64,000 bases of DNA from Mermis nigrescens (taxonomy: Eukaryota; Nematoda; Enoplea; Mermithida; Mermithidae). Positions 46,330 to 58,235 of this stretch are shown here, piece after piece. Every line of letters begins with the position of its first letter. Position 1 is the stretch's first letter. The notes under the pieces were generated by a model. The model saw only the letters and a program-made list of their open reading frames with translations. It did not search any database and had not been told where the DNA came from. The stretch lies in assembly GCA_036768485.1 (NCBI GenBank), contig JAVLUZ010000647.1, forward strand, positions 1,188,194 to 1,252,193, given 5' to 3'. The translations under genes and the position numbers were made by a program.

Positions 46330-46535
46330 AATACCAATTTTTCGGCGCTCTGATAAATTTCTGTATTTTTATCGTCAGAAACCCAAAAATTGACTAAACT
46401 ACACTACCAAAGGTCGAAAAATCCAGTTTTGACATATAAAAAATTATTGTACACTAAATTTACGTACAAAATGTACTAAGACTCTTAGGGACCATCCTTG
46501 TACATGTACAAATGAACCTTGTACGAAAAAAAAAC
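46330..46535. mobile_element. GTACAAAG-family MITE, partial copy
   Basis: The 3' half only: TTTTCGGCGCTC, CTACCAAAGGTCGAAAA, GTACTAAGACTCTTAGGGACC, GAACCTTGTACG. It ends about 18 bp from the donor of the ACSL exon at 46554. Confidence 0.65.
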
Positions 46536-46553
46536 AAAAAAGCTATAAAATAC

Positions 46554-46776
46554 CAGAATTATGATCGCCGACCATGGTGCCGGACGCACACACAACACAT
46601 TCGGTTTGTCCATATCCTTCCAGAACAACGCAGCCCAAAGAAGCCCTTATAAAAGTGAGCACTTCGGACGAGCAAGGAGCACTGCCCGTAATAACGAATT
46701 TTAAGCAGCCACCAAGCTTGTTCCGTATTTTGTTGAACACAAAATAATCCCACCACGAATCTGTTCGGATGATTCC
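46554..46776 (-). CDS. ACSL exon (A5 motif region), 5' boundary unresolved
   Basis: Encodes G-I-I-R-T-D-S-W-W-D-Y-F-V-F, K-L-G-G-C-L-K-F-V-I-T-G-S-A-P and E-G-Y-G-Q-T-E-C (A5 motif). The donor is GTATTT at 46553. The homologous segment begins at about 46776 (GGA ATC ATC), but there is no AG immediately upstream: the nearest are inside (46762-46761, which would drop G-I-I-R-T and give the wrong phase) or about 30 bp further up in the wrong phase. The preceding exon leaves two bases, and the only sequence that fits reads TATAA|TGGA, one G short of an AG acceptor. Confidence 0.85.
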
Positions 46777-46784
46777 ATTATAAT

Positions 46785-47411
46785 TCAGAAAAAACAGGCA
46801 ATGCTTAATTTAACGTTTAACCTGAATTACATAATCAAATTGTTCAGCCAATGGCAGAACATATACGTATCTGGATCATGATGCATTCAAGTACCTACTT
46901 ACATAATTCAAGCTTTAACACGAAAAACTATACCCAATTAAAATTTCATACCCATTGTTTAGGAAGACATTAACAAGCCTTACATATTATTACTTGACAT
47001 CATCAGCCAACGATCAGCGAAGGTAGAAAAATAAAAGTAAAATGGAGAAAAATCAACGGAACCAAGTACTGCACCAGGTTGCGCTAAATCAAATTAAGGG
47101 ACATGCATGCAAACTGCTGCGCCTCTTAAGGATCAAAATGGACTAATTAGTATTATAAATAAGAATTGAGGCAAAAATGTAAAAAAACAAAGAAATAGAA
47201 AAATAATAAACACATCGCCCTTTCACATTGATTCTAAGCATAATGGCTAAAATAATAACAAAAACAACTCCTTTCATGTCAATTTTAAGAATAATGACAT
47301 GAAAAAACGGACGCCAAATAAAATGTAATAAATGACGATTCCTAATTAGACATTGCTCGATAGAAATATACAAATGTAAGCAAGACAGAAAATATAAAAT
47401 TTAGTATGTAT
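46785..47411. other. ACSL intron, no element recognised
   Basis: AT-rich; a minus-strand open frame at 47143-47373 is low complexity. No exon seen. Confidence 0.4.
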
Positions 47412-47858
47412 CACGGTTTTTTTGCATTTGGCAAAGATTTTTCACGATGTACAAAGACTTTTCAGTACCGTCTTTGTACATGTACAAAGAATTTTGGGAA
47501 TACAAAAACTGTAAAAAGGTGTAAAATTCCCAAAAATTTGCGGCGCTTCGCGCCGAAATGAGTAATTGTTTGTCCTATATATCTTTAAAATGGCAGAATT
47601 TGCATTTTGAATGGAAAAATGTCAAATTTTTCAGCGTTTCGCGCCGTTTTGAGACAATGTTTAGTAATTTTTGGCGTCAGAAATTCAGAAATTAGCTAAA
47701 ATACACTACCAAAGATCGAAAAACTTTGTTTTACCACATTAAAAACGCTACTGCACCATATTACAGTACACAAAAATTTGCATGTACAACATGTACAAAG
47801 ACTTTTGGGGACCATCTTTGTACATGCACAAACGGACCTTAAACAAAAAAAAACACTG
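47412..47858. mobile_element. hAT-type MITE, GTACAAAG family
   Basis: 447 bp from CACGGTTTTTTTGCA to AAAAACACTG, flanked by GTATGTAT (47404-47411) and GTTTGTAT (47859-47866). Contains CGGCGCTTCGCGCCG at 47541. Confidence 0.83.
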
Positions 47859-47987
47859 GTTTGTATACACATTCACTTTCCTAAAAAATATTTTATTCAC
47901 ATTCGACGTGTACATATTAAATACTTTTTCGGAGCTCGCTCAGATTAATTAACTATGACGCAATATAAGTGTGTTTAATATGCTTAC

Positions 47988-48205
47988 TTATTTAGTCCAA
48001 TGGTTTTCGACCAAAGCGCATATTTGAACACCCAACGTTTTAAAAAATTTGAATTTATTTCTGCCATCGTCTTATCGTAAATACGGTTTAAAAGTCGAGG
48101 CACTGCAGCCATAAAGGTAGGCCTTAATTCTTGCATATCCTCGGCCAACAGTCGTATGTCTCCTCGATAAAAGCCTATGCGAGCTCCAGTCATGAGAAAA
48201 GTTGT
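47988..48205 (-). CDS. ACSL exon
   Basis: 218 nt. Acceptor CCTTTTTCAG, donor GTAAGC (47987). Encodes T-T-F-L-M-T-G-A-R-I-G-F-Y-R-G-D-I-R-L-L, L-R-P-T-F-M-A-A-V-P-R-L-L-N-R-I-Y-D and L-K-R-W-V-F-K-Y-A. It continues the upstream exon in phase 0 (V-L-A|T-T-F) and ends with two bases of an incomplete codon. Confidence 0.92.
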
Positions 48206-49049
48206 CTGAAAAAGGATAATTACTTCAAAACCTTCAAGAAACTTCAAAACTTTTCAGACCTTCTTATTTCCGAAATCTGCTGGAATAGCTAAAAGCTGCC
48301 AGGCATGATTTTTTAAGAGCCTGCCTGACAAAAAAGTTTTTTAACGAAAATTTAAAACACTCGTTTCCATAAATGATTAATTAGTAATGCGCTTGAACAA
48401 AATTACGATTTAATCTTATACCTCTTATTTGAAGAATGAAGACACGCCATTTCCTAGTCTAAATTGTATCGCACTCAGTCCGTCGCAATATGGATCAAAG
48501 ACACATCTGTTTCAAGCTTTCACTATTTTCTTTTAAATTTTGATATAGGCTCATCGATTTTTCATCAGAAATAGTCTTTCATTACTTTTTAACAAAAAAA
48601 TAGGCGCTCATTATAGTATTCCTTTAAAATAAAGTTCTAGTTGCCGGATCCTTAGATCCACAATGTGTTTTTACGAACAATGGAGTCCTCCTCCTATGTG
48701 ACTTTGAGATACAAGACGCAAACATAACTATATACAAAACTTATTGGACAGCAAGACCTTTTAAAATAAAGTTGCGAATTCTAACCAATACATTGCTATT
48801 TAAAAAACAATTTGTGACGTGACATGAGTACGATAACTAAAATTTACATTTTCTTTACCGAAAAATTCGTCTGACCAAAATCACGCAAACAGGCGTTGAA
48901 AATGTCAATACAGGATGGAATAAATCGGACACTTAGTAATTTGTAATGTGAGAGAAGCAGTTTATCAGAATTTTGCAGTAAATGATCACTTAGGAATGAT
49001 CACAAGACTTCAATTATGAAATCTGCTAGGATTATCTGAATCGACTTAC
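48206..49049. other. ACSL intron, nothing recognised
   Basis: AT-rich sequence without MITE ends or exon candidates. Confidence 0.45.
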
Positions 49050-49247
49050 GGCAAGAACTCTTTCAAACATATGGGCCAAAGGCAGATAAGAGATCACAAT
49101 GTCGTCACTGGATGGAAAGATATATTTGCAAATAGTCATACCACTGCAATTGGCTATTATACTAGCGTGCGTTAGCATAGCCCCTTTCGGAAAACCCGTC
49201 GTTCCACTAGTGTAACAAATAGTAGACAAGTGCTCGGGTAAGGGTGG
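49050..49247 (-). CDS. ACSL exon with AMP-binding P-loop
   Basis: 198 nt, phase 0 at both ends. Acceptor CCGTTTAG, donor GTAAGT (49049). Encodes P-P-L-P-E-H-L-S-T-I-C-Y-T-S-G-T-T-G-F-P-K-G-A-M (the A3 phosphate-binding loop, intact) and I-S-Y-L-P-L-A-H-M-F-E-R. The catalytic loop is canonical for acyl-CoA synthetases. Confidence 0.94.
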
Positions 49248-49302
49248 CTAAACGGAAGAAATACTTTCCTTAAATATTCTACCATAGATAAGGCAAATAT
49301 GA

Positions 49303-49623
49303 GCAGACCCGTATCCAGGATTCGGCCAAGGGAGGAGGAGAGGACAAAGCACAACGATTTAGCGCAAAGACAAAAATTAAGAAATTGATAATGCATCGTA
49401 CGATGTGAAATAAGTTGTGTAGATATGTAGTTTGAACGATAGATTTTTTGTATATGAACAGAGTGAAAAATTCTTGAAATTCTTCTTCATTACTCTTTAG
49501 AGCTCGCCGAGAAACGCTCAAAAATGACTTTATTATTGCCGTCCTCCTAACGATTTTCTATATAAGTCTGACTTCACAAATTATGAAACCCCCAACCGAA
49601 ATAAAATTCTGGACATTGGCCTG
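49303..49623. mobile_element. Degenerate hAT-type element, CAGGCCCGTATCC family
   Basis: From CAGACCCGTATCCAGGATTCGG to AAAATTCTGGACATTGGCCTG; very reduced interior. In the ACSL intron 50 bp upstream of the P-loop exon. Confidence 0.6.
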
Positions 49624-49785
49624 AATGTGTAACAGTATAAAAATAGTAAATTTATTGCCCCTTCCAACCCCAGGAACATATGCTTTTATTTTTACATTCT
49701 CCGAAAACTTATTGACAAATAACCGAAACTTTAGTATCCAAAACAATTGACAATAATCAATTTGGACAACAGCCTAAGTCACAAT

Positions 49786-50168
49786 TACATGTGTCCTTTG
49801 GATGGGTCTGGGGGAGTTTGAGCCCCCCCGTAAAATGGCTGCTGACCCCTCCCAGAATTTTCGATTTTTGCTTTAAAATATCGTAAGTGTGCTTTCAAGG
49901 CAATTTAGTTATAATTTGCCTCAAAAGTTTCAAATTTTTAGCGCTTACAGACATATAATAACTTTTTGACTATATTTTGTTCAATTTAGTCAATTTTTTA
50001 AATTTTTTTAAAAATTTTTTTCACCTTCTAGAAAGGATTAGCTCCATCTGAAACGTCAAAAAGGATTGTTTCTGACCTTTATCTACCCATAGTTTCTCAG
50101 CCCAAAAAGGACACTTTTTGAAAATTTTTCGGGGCTGACCTCCCAGAATTCCCATGCTGTACATGTAC
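49786..50168. mobile_element. MITE-like repeat next to ACSL exon
   Basis: Begins near ACATGTGTCCTTTGGATGGG and ends CCCATGCTGTACATGTACGG; shares CGTCAAAAAGGATTGTTTCTGACC and CAGCCCAAAAAGGACAC with the repeat split at 41975-43460. Confidence 0.55.
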
Positions 50169-50197
50169 GGGGACAATTATTATTTTAAACTTCTAAC

Positions 50198-50409
50198 CAT
50201 TGCACGAGGAGCCACTTCAAACGAAGTGCCCAAAATCAGAGCTTGTTGAAAAGAAATCAACTCCACACCGTGGTTCTTAGCCTTTTCTTTTAGGCTCTCT
50301 TCGAATTCGTCTATCATAACAATCACGCGCAAGTGCGAGTAATCCGCATGTTTCTTTAAGATACCTTCAACTCTGCTCGCTTTATCTACCACAATTAGCT
50401 GGAGCGTGG
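50198..50409 (-). CDS. ACSL exon
   Basis: 212 nt. Acceptor TTAAATATAG, donor GTTAGA (50197; an earlier GTGGCT is possible). Phase 1 join with the 53650 exon (A|CC). Encodes T-L-Q-L-I-V-V-D-K, H-L-R-V-I-V-M-I-D and G-V-E-L-I-S-F, matching the ACSL linker between the Y-D-T-L-G block and the P-loop (I..I..DK ... GV.V.S.). Confidence 0.88.
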
Positions 50410-50509
50410 CTATATTTAAAACATTTAATTAATTATAAAAGAAGAATGACAGTAAAACTGTGTAAGCATAAAACGGAACAAAGTCGTTCAATTATCGCAT
50501 TATACGCAC

Positions 50510-51462
50510 CAGGGATGGGACTGGCACCGGCGCTGGTACCAACTAATAATACAGAAGAAGATTGTAGCTAATTATCACGTCTTTATTTACAGAAAAATCT
50601 TCCCAATTTAGCGTTTTACTCTTATGTTGAATTATGTTCAGATGCAGACATTAATACTCGATTTACCAATAATAATTATTATATTTTTTGCATTGGTTTG
50701 CACTAAGATTTTGACTCATTCTGCACGCAAGTCGTAAAATATTGCGAAGCTAAAGCAAAAGTTTGACTGCTTGACATGGTAGAATGTCATCCAATTAATT
50801 AATTAATTCTTTGAAAACAAAATTCTGATTATTTGAACTCTAAAGTAGGCGTTGTTAGCAATTGGAGTCGACAGAATACCGACATGCACGGTTACAAGCG
50901 AAGATATTTCTTGGAAGTACTTCAGGGCGCTTGATTCCCGGAGAATAGTTGCTAGCTCAATCCTAGGAAACTTTCACTGATCTATTGGCGCAAGTGCATT
51001 AATTTTTTCAATCCTTCGCTATAAATAATCATTTTGGAATATTTATCGTTGAATTTCATTTAATTTTTGGGAAAATTGGTTGATTTTATATTTTAGCAAG
51101 AAATTTTAGTAAGAAATGTAAAAATAATGTTTCTAGAGCTTAGTTAACTACATATTCTTTTATGCCCAACAAGGGGTAGTATTGAAAAAATTTTAGACTA
51201 GCCTGCCCTCAGAATTTTCATGCTTTACATCATAAATATGCGGTGAAAAATAATAATAACAAGAGAAAGCTTTCTACGGTAAAAGCTGGTGGATCTTACG
51301 TGCACATGTAATAATAATTAATAACAATAATAATTAATAATAATAGTAACATTACGAAACAGCTGCATTATTGTCACTTAACCCCTTAAAAATATTCTCA
51401 TATACGTACAAAGTATAGCACTATATTGGCACCGGCAAAAAAGCGGCACCGGTGCACCTCTA
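50510..51462. mobile_element. hAT-type element with GGCACCGG subterminal repeats
   Basis: 953 bp from CAGGGATGGGACTGGCACCGG to GGCACCGGTGCACCTCTA, flanked by ATACGCAC (50502-50509) and ATACGTAC (51463-51470). Short GC-rich motif repeats sit just inside each end in inverted orientation; the interior is AT-rich. Confidence 0.75.
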
Positions 51463-51615
51463 ATACGTACGCAGCTTACAATTCTAGATATGAAGAGTCG
51501 AATCGCAAGATATTCGGAAAATATGATCCAAACCCTGTGTTTCTAGAGCATAAAAACAAAAAAATTTCGAAAAAAATCAAAAAAGTTAAATTAATTGAAC
51601 AAAATATAATCCAAG

Positions 51616-53364
51616 CAGTGATCGTACGGGGTCAGATTTTCACCCCCGATCGGGGTCGGGGTCGGGGATGAAAAACCCCGGTTTTCGGGGTCGGGGTCGG
51701 GGTCGAAGATTAATTAACATTGCATGATTACATACCAATTTGAAAAGGATAAAAACGATACCTTCACTTGTTTGTAGAGCATACTAATAAAGCTGGTTAT
51801 GTTCAACATTTTATTTTCATTCCAAGTTCAAGCATGGTTTTAGCAATTTAGCATTAGGTACTTTCAATTTTGATCACTAATCGCTCTCGCTTTTCCGTAT
51901 TCTTCCACAGTTTTTTCATAACGGTTTTCTATGGCGCACTGATTGTAGAGGAGCCAATGGCGCGAAGCGCCGAAAATTTTCGAAATTTTTACCGTTTTCA
52001 TGTAGAATTTACGCTTTTTTATTGACAAACAGTTCGGAAATCATAAGTGGCGCAAAGCATCAAGAAATTCAGTCATATTTTACCGCCCTAAGACAATAAT
52101 CGGCGGTACTAAGCGCAGGAAAATTTTGACGTTTTTACTCTTTAAACTCAATTTATACCGCTTAAATCATACAGAACAGATAAACTAATTGCGGCGCGAA
52201 GCGCCGAAAATTTTTAAAAATTCCGAATCCTTTTACCTTTTCTGTCCTCCTAAAAATCTCTTTCAACATGTAGAACGAGATTGTACGGCTGAGGGGCCTG
52301 GGGTGGCGCGCTCAAGCGCCACCAGCGAGGTCCAGAGCAGAACCCCCGAAAATTTTGTAAAAAGCACTCTAATTTTTAATTAGTAAAGTTAAAATTTTCG
52401 CAAATTGGCAAAATCTTGGTTCTGAATTAAGTCCAAAAAAACTTAAAATTGATGAACACCTACACTGCACAAAACTTCTGAGCTGAAATACGTTTTTCGA
52501 CCTCTGCTAAGTATGTAGCGCAGCAACGGGTCGCAACCAATAAGTAATTGAAAGATGTATCAATGAGAATTTTGTTCTTACCATTTTCAGGCCCATTTGT
52601 GGCCTTCTTATTAACTAGTTCAGAAAACAGAAAATGCGCAAAAACACAAGAAAATTTGGCCTTTCCATTCATTTAAAATAGAATTGTGTCCTTGTAAAGA
52701 AAGATAAACAAAGCAGAGAATAGACAAATTGGTACGCAAACATTTTCGCACTTTTACTATTATGTTCAACAAGCATGTGCAGTTTCATTCAATGGACTAA
52801 TAGTGCATTAAGTCACTAAAGTGCTGCGAAGTGCTGGATTATTTTAACAGATTCAAGCTTTTAAATTCATTGGATTTGTATAACAATAAATAATAATGAC
52901 TCGGCGCGAAGCGCCGGAAAATTTTGACGTTTGCGCCTTTTTAAACTCAATGTTCTGGACACATTGCGCCAGAAAAATCAATATAATTTCTGAAAAATTC
53001 CGGGGGGCATGTGCCTCCATTCCCCCGGCTACGCCTGTGATTCCGCAGTAATTTCGGCGCACGTCATAATGGAAAATATGCGAACATGTATGTACGTCTT
53101 AACAACATGGCGAACAGGCGTACTTTTTATGAAATATCGCGAGTGTCGAGTTTAACATATTAATTTTGCCGGTGGATGAATCGTCCTGGTTCCGAATTTA
53201 TATGACTATTTAGGCAATTCTTCTATGTAGCAACAAATAAAATGCTATATTTCACCCCCGAAAAAAGGTTCAACCCCGACTCGAAAAATCATGCCCCCGG
53301 TCGGGGGTCGGGGTTTAGGCCGGGGTTTTTCGGGGTCGGGGTCGGGGTCCCCGTACGATCACTG
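51616..53364. mobile_element. hAT-type element, CAGTGATCGTACGGGG family
   Basis: 1749 bp, perfect 16-bp inverted termini CAGTGATCGTACGGGG, exact target duplication AATCCAAG (51608-51615 and 53365-53372). Just inside each end are GGGGTCGGGGTC arrays (51650-51710 and about 53270-53350). The interior contains GGCGCGAAGCGCC hairpins at about 51958, 52192 and 52902. No transposase recognised. Confidence 0.9.
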
Positions 53365-53649
53365 AATCCAAGCACCAAAAATTTAAATATATTTACCCCG
53401 ATTAACTTCAAAAACATGATTTCATGACTGAAAATTCTGGAAAAAAAATTTCAGGGGAATTCTCCCACCTTTACTATCTGAATACGAGCTTGTGTACATG
53501 CATGCATACACATAATAGTAATAATAAACTGTATCTCATGTATAATCCCAATATGAAAGGGAGCTTATAAAACTTAACAAATTCGTGAGCATATTCCACT
53601 GAAAAATTCAACTAATACAATTTTCATCGAGCAGTGTCAATCAACTCAC

Positions 53650-53749
53650 TTTGTTTAATAATAAAAGTGACGCCGTCGTGACCTAAGGTATCGTATAGCG
53701 GAACAACGATCATCGAATATTCGTAGCAAGCTTGCTCAGTAATTATCCA
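53650..53749 (-). CDS. ACSL exon
   Basis: 100 nt. Acceptor CGTTTTTAAG, donor GTGAGT (53649). Encodes W-I-I-T-E-Q-A-C-Y-E-Y-S-M-I-V-V-P-L-Y-D-T-L-G, joined in phase 0 to N-R-P-E of the upstream exon. Clear ACSL sequence (family NRPEW..SE.AC..YS....PLYDTLG). Confidence 0.93.
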
Positions 53750-53788
53750 CTTAAAAACGTTTGTTTTATTTTTAGCGGACAGTTACTA

Positions 53789-54001
53789 GCATACATGTAA
53801 CAGGGGGATGGGGATGCCCAGCCCATAGTCGGTCGTCCCCAAATCTCCCAGAGTCAGAAAATTTTTGAACCCCCTCCCCCGCAATTTTTGGAAAAAATTT
53901 AATTTTTTGGCCGTTTTTGACCCAAAATTGGAGGTCATTTACCCTCTCCCCGTAAAGTAGTCGGGAAGCCCACCGAAAAATTTTGAGCCCTTACATGTAT
54001 G
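53789..54001. mobile_element. hAT-type MITE, ACATGTATG family
   Basis: From CATACATGTAACAGGGGG to CCCTTACATGTATG with typical interior; the flanking 8 bp do not match. Forty bp upstream of the 53749 exon. Confidence 0.75.
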
Positions 54002-54379
54002 ACTTAAAGCCACTCAGGCGTTGAACACCAAGAGTCGAAAAATTTCAAAATTTGTACTTAAAAATGGAATGAAGCTATTAATGTCAAAATAAGTGTTTTC
54101 ATCATCCAGAAATAATTTTATGAGTTCTACAAATGTTTGTTACAACAAAAATATGTTTTGGCGCATAAATGTAGTTTCTAGCCGCCAAGTAAATAAATAT
54201 CATTAATAGGTATTATCCGGCGAAAAGCGTTTTCCAAACTTGACAAATGGCGATCAACAATGGCCAAAAATCATTACAAATTATATATCCATTCATTCTT
54301 TCGCCAACTGCATTGAGGCAATGGGGGACGGCCACCCCTCGCTCCCTAAATTCACCAGTATCCCCTTACAAGAATTTTT

Positions 54380-54625
54380 GAAAAATTTTGGCAAGGGGGA
54401 TACTCCTCCATATCCATACATGTATCGGCTTTAAATTTTGAGTGGGTTGGTCTCCGATTATGTCTACGAGGAGGGAGGCGGTGACTGACCACCAATTTTT
54501 GGCAGAAAAAGCAAAAAACCGCCTAAAAATGGCCAAGAACCCCAAGCTTTTTCCAAAAATTCCCAAAATTGAGGGTTCAAAAGGTTTCTGACATTGGTGA
54601 AGGATAGGGGAGGACCACGATTCAC
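54380..54625. mobile_element. Degenerate MITE, ACATGTATG family
   Basis: Contains CATACATGTATCGGC, TTTTTGGCAGAAAAAGC and AAAAATGGCC; ends uncertain. The flanking sequence to 55335 shows no exon. Confidence 0.5.
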
Positions 54626-55335
54626 ACGAGTATAATGATCTGCAACCAGAACCTGCAATTTAATTCCAGACGTCTGAGCTTCAGTAATTGCAGCCCTTCA
54701 CACGGCGGAAGCTAAATCTTCCAGCCAAATGCTGCAATCAGGTACAACTGCTGCTTAAACCCCGCTAAAGACATGCAGAATGCGCTAGCTATATTTAAAA
54801 CATATTATTTTTTGATAACAAATTAAAATTGAAGCGCACATGCATTTAGATAAAAAATAATATTCGAAACTTCACGAACATGATTCTTCATTAATTAAGC
54901 AACTTGACATTAAATTATTTAAATGTCCTAAATTTTTTAATCAGAGTTTTTTTAATTTTTTAATCAGATAAATCAAAAGCTCTTCGGAAATTTTGATTAC
55001 CCTGTCTTTTAAGGTTGAGTAGCGTGCAATAGGCTATGACACGTGTATAAAACACTGCGCGAGTACACGTGTGCAAAAAACGATCACCGTCCTTATTGAT
55101 ATGCGTTCCCTGTGAGCAAAAAGTGAATTTTAATGCGAATTGCACAAGGTTGCAGGCAAAAAATGAACTCGGTCCATTCCGTCCACTGCAATGCCTTGCA
55201 ACTAAAACGGCTGGCTGCGCATTTGCTACGCCGTTCACATGGGTGCAATCCGTTGCAACTCAGACGGTCCTGTCTGGGTTTCAGGTTGCAAGTTGCAGGT
55301 GATTACACTCGTGTGAATTGGGCTTAAGTTCTCAC
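54626..55335. other. ACSL intron, nothing recognised
   Basis: Open frames at 54960-55302 on both strands lack family motifs. The tract 55070-55320 is less AT-rich than its surroundings (repeated TTGCAACTAAAACGG / TTGCAACTCAGACGG phrases). Confidence 0.4.
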
Positions 55336-55635
55336 TTCTGGCCTATTCAATGAATAAATCCCAATTAAGGTCTGTTGGCCAGGAGCCACGTTTTTACGTA
55401 AGAAAAAACGAGCCAAATTGCGCGATTTCTCTATGACATCGTTATAAGTCAGCCAAACATACGGCTCTGACCCATCAAATTGTTGTTCGCGATATCCCAA
55501 GCAGGGTCCGTTATTTGACACTCTAGCACCCCGTCTAAAGCTTTCGAATAAAGTTGGCCTACAGTCATCGAACAACCATGTGGTCAATTTTTTGTCCGCC
55601 GATAAGAGCTGCGAGACACGCACGCCCGGTTCATT
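55336..55635 (-). CDS. ACSL exon
   Basis: 300 nt, phase 0 at both ends. Acceptor ATTTTGTTCAG, donor GTGAGA (55335). Encodes G-V-R-V-S-Q-L-L, T-L-F-E-S-F-R-R-G, V-S-N-N-G-P-C-L-G-Y-R, Y-V-W-L-T-Y-N-D-V and I-G-I-Y-S-L-N-R-P-E. These match the ACSL N-terminal adenylation region (TLYE.F.RG..VS.NGPCLG.R). Confidence 0.93.
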
Positions 55636-55798
55636 CTGAACAAAATGCACGATCAGTTTCATCAATAAAGTCTGTTAATTAACATGGATAAGTACTAAAA
55701 AAGCGTCACAATCGATAAAATTTGATTAAAAAATCATACCTACCTGCATATAATGCTAAAAATTCTTTTATTGCTTATGTCGAATCGGAATTTATATA

Positions 55799-56017
55799 CA
55801 TTGGGTGGCTCGAAATTGGGAGGTTGTCCAGGCCATTTTTAGGGGGGGGGTAAATGACCTCCAATCTTTGACCAAAAAACGGCCAAAAAACGCCTGATCG
55901 GCCAAAAAATTCGATTTTGTCCAAAAATCGGGGGGGGCAAACATTTCTCACTTTGGGGAGAGGGTGGGGGCGTCCGACTTTGGGTGGGGGATCCCCATCC
56001 CCCCATAACATTTATGG
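55799..56017. mobile_element. hAT-type MITE, ACATGTATG family
   Basis: Contains GTTGTCCAGGCC, TTTTTGACCAAAAAACGGCC and CGTCCGACTTTGGGTGGGGG, ending CATAACATTTATGG. No clear target duplication. Confidence 0.65.
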
Positions 56018-56176
56018 TAACCAGTATGCATATTTGGCATCAAAAACAAAAGGCTAAAAACTTTAGCCTTATAATATTATGTATCAACGCTCTGAAAATA
56101 CTTTGATTGTTGTCACTAAATTAATTTTTCGGCATTGAAGATTTTGAACACTTTTTTTGAATAATCATATTCTAAG

Positions 56177-56615
56177 CAACGTTTTTTATACAAGGTCCGT
56201 TTGTACATGTACAAAGATGGTCCCCAAAAGTCTTTGTACATGTTGTACACACAAATTTTTGGGTACTAAAATATGGTACAGTAGCGATTTTAGTGTTGTA
56301 AAAACAGAGTTGTTCGACTTTTTGGTAGTGTATTTTAGCTAATTTCTGGGTCTCTAAAAGCAAAAATCACTAAGAATCGTCTTAAAACAGCGCGAAGCGC
56401 CGAAAAATTTGAAATTATTCCTTTTGAAATGCAATTTCTGCCTTTATAAGGATATATAGAACACACCATGACTCATTCCGGTGCGAGAATTTTTGCGAAT
56501 TTTAGACCTTTCTTGCAATTTTTGTCTTCATAAAAATCTTTTTACATGTACAAAGACGGTCCCGAAAAGTCTTATAACATCGGGGAAAATTTTTACCGAA
56601 TACGAAAAACTCGTG
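56177..56615. mobile_element. hAT-type MITE, GTACAAAG family (inverted)
   Basis: 439 bp from CAACGTTTTTTATACAAGG to GAAAAACTCGTG, exact target duplication ATTCTAAG (56169-56176 and 56616-56623). Contains GCGCGAAGCGCCG near 56390. Confidence 0.87.
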
Positions 56616-56906
56616 ATTCTAAGGTAGTTCTGTAAAAACTCTGCTCTTCCTCCTTCTGCTGCACCGAATTTTCCATGGTTTTGGCGTAAAGTCAAGAAAT
56701 AGCTGACAGAGGAGAAAAAATTTATATACATTATGTTTCTCTTTATTATGCGCTTTGCAACTTACAGGTCCTTTGTGCAAACATGATTTCTTCATCCTTT
56801 TTCGAGAAGGACCTTACATATTTTCTCTCTGCGCTAATACGAATAAGGAGGGTGAAGTAAAATAAAAACCTTCGCTCACACAGATATAGATGACTGTAGG
56901 AACCAT

Positions 56907-57131
56907 ACATGTTACGGCTCGAAATTTTAAATAAGTGCCCTCCCGGCTTTTTTGTGGGATGGGGTGACTGACCAACAATTTCCGGCCAAAAACGGTAAAA
57001 AACCTAAAAATCGCCAAAAACGCAAGTTTTTTTTCAAAAATTGCAGGGTCAAACATTTTCAGGTTTTTGAGGGATAGGGGACGACCAAATTCGAATGAAA
57101 AATATCCCCAATCCCCCTCTTACACGTATGG
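56907..57131. mobile_element. hAT-type MITE, ACATGTATG family
   Basis: From CATACATGTTACGGCTCG to CTCTTACACGTATG; diverged flanks. Confidence 0.7.
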
Positions 57132-57369
57132 AAAAAACCGAATGTCGTTGAAATTCAATGGCTACAACAACATTTGACGGTGCCCCGTATAAGTATTAAG
57201 TGAGCCCCTTCAACCAATAACATTTGGAAATCTAATAAAAATTATAAATCATTAAGAGTTTTACCTTCTGTATAATTTGTCAAGAAGGGAGAGATGAGAT
57301 GGGGTATTACTATAAGATCACCCTCGCTGAAAATGAGATCAAAAATTAGTACTCTTGAACGATTTTGAC

Positions 57370-57545
57370 CACACATGGGCGTAGGGTGGGAAGTCTGGGA
57401 GTATACACCCCCGCAGAAATTGTACCCCCCGGCAGATTGCTGTAGATCCCAGAATTCTATTTTTAGTAACATTTTTAGCGAGATTTTCTGGCAATTTTTG
57501 GCAAGTTCACCCCCGCCCCCAGAATTTTCGTGCTGCTCATGTCTG
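57370..57545. mobile_element. hAT-type MITE, TGGGC family, short copy
   Basis: 176 bp from CACACATGGGC to GCTCATGTCTG, exact target duplication ATTTTGAC (57362-57369 and 57546-57553). Confidence 0.83.
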
Positions 57546-57553
57546 ATTTTGAC

Positions 57554-58025
57554 ACAAACAAATCATTCCCTTTACACCTAAATTCGAATCGTTTTACTTC
57601 TTCGTCTTGCCGATGTAACAAAAATTATGCAAAATATTATATCTCATTAAAACGTGTCTATTTATTGTAAGACCCGGTTTAATATATAAAATAAAGTTAT
57701 TAAATGAAGATCATGGATTTCACCACCTCCCCACCTGATCATAAATACACAGAGTCTGGGTCGGTAGGGGTGGGGGGAGAGTAAAATACCAGAAGAGCAG
57801 TAAATTTAGTCTTCACGCTGCTTCACAAATTGAATGACGAAAATGGTCACAATAGCCTTCATATAAAATTATTTTGTCTTATAACCGCGTTTTTAGCATT
57901 TTAAATCAATTTCGACTGCATTACAACAGTTTTAACCACAGAACATTTGGAAATTCATGCATTTGGCCAAATTTTTTTAAATTTTTAGGTTTTTAGACAA
58001 TTTAGAAACGATTTTGGGCGCTAAT
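57554..58025. other. No gene seen
   Basis: AT-rich, no recognisable exon or element ends. Confidence 0.35.
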
Positions 58026-58235
58026 CATACAAATAATAACTCGAAATCTCAGGTGGTGTCTCCGACAATTTTAGGTGAGGGGGGGGGTAAATGATCTCCA
58101 AATTTTGGCCAAAAACGAACAAAAAATTAAATTTCGAAAAATCAGGGGGGACAAAAATTTTCTGGCTTTGGAGGGAAGGGGGCGTGTGACGACCCATTTT
58201 AGGTAAGGGATCCCCTTCCTCCTATTACATTTATG
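58026..58235. mobile_element. hAT-type MITE, ACATGTATG family
   Basis: 210 bp from CATACAAATAATAACTCG to ATTACATTTATG, exact target duplication GCGCTAAT (58018-58025 and 58236-58243). Confidence 0.85.
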
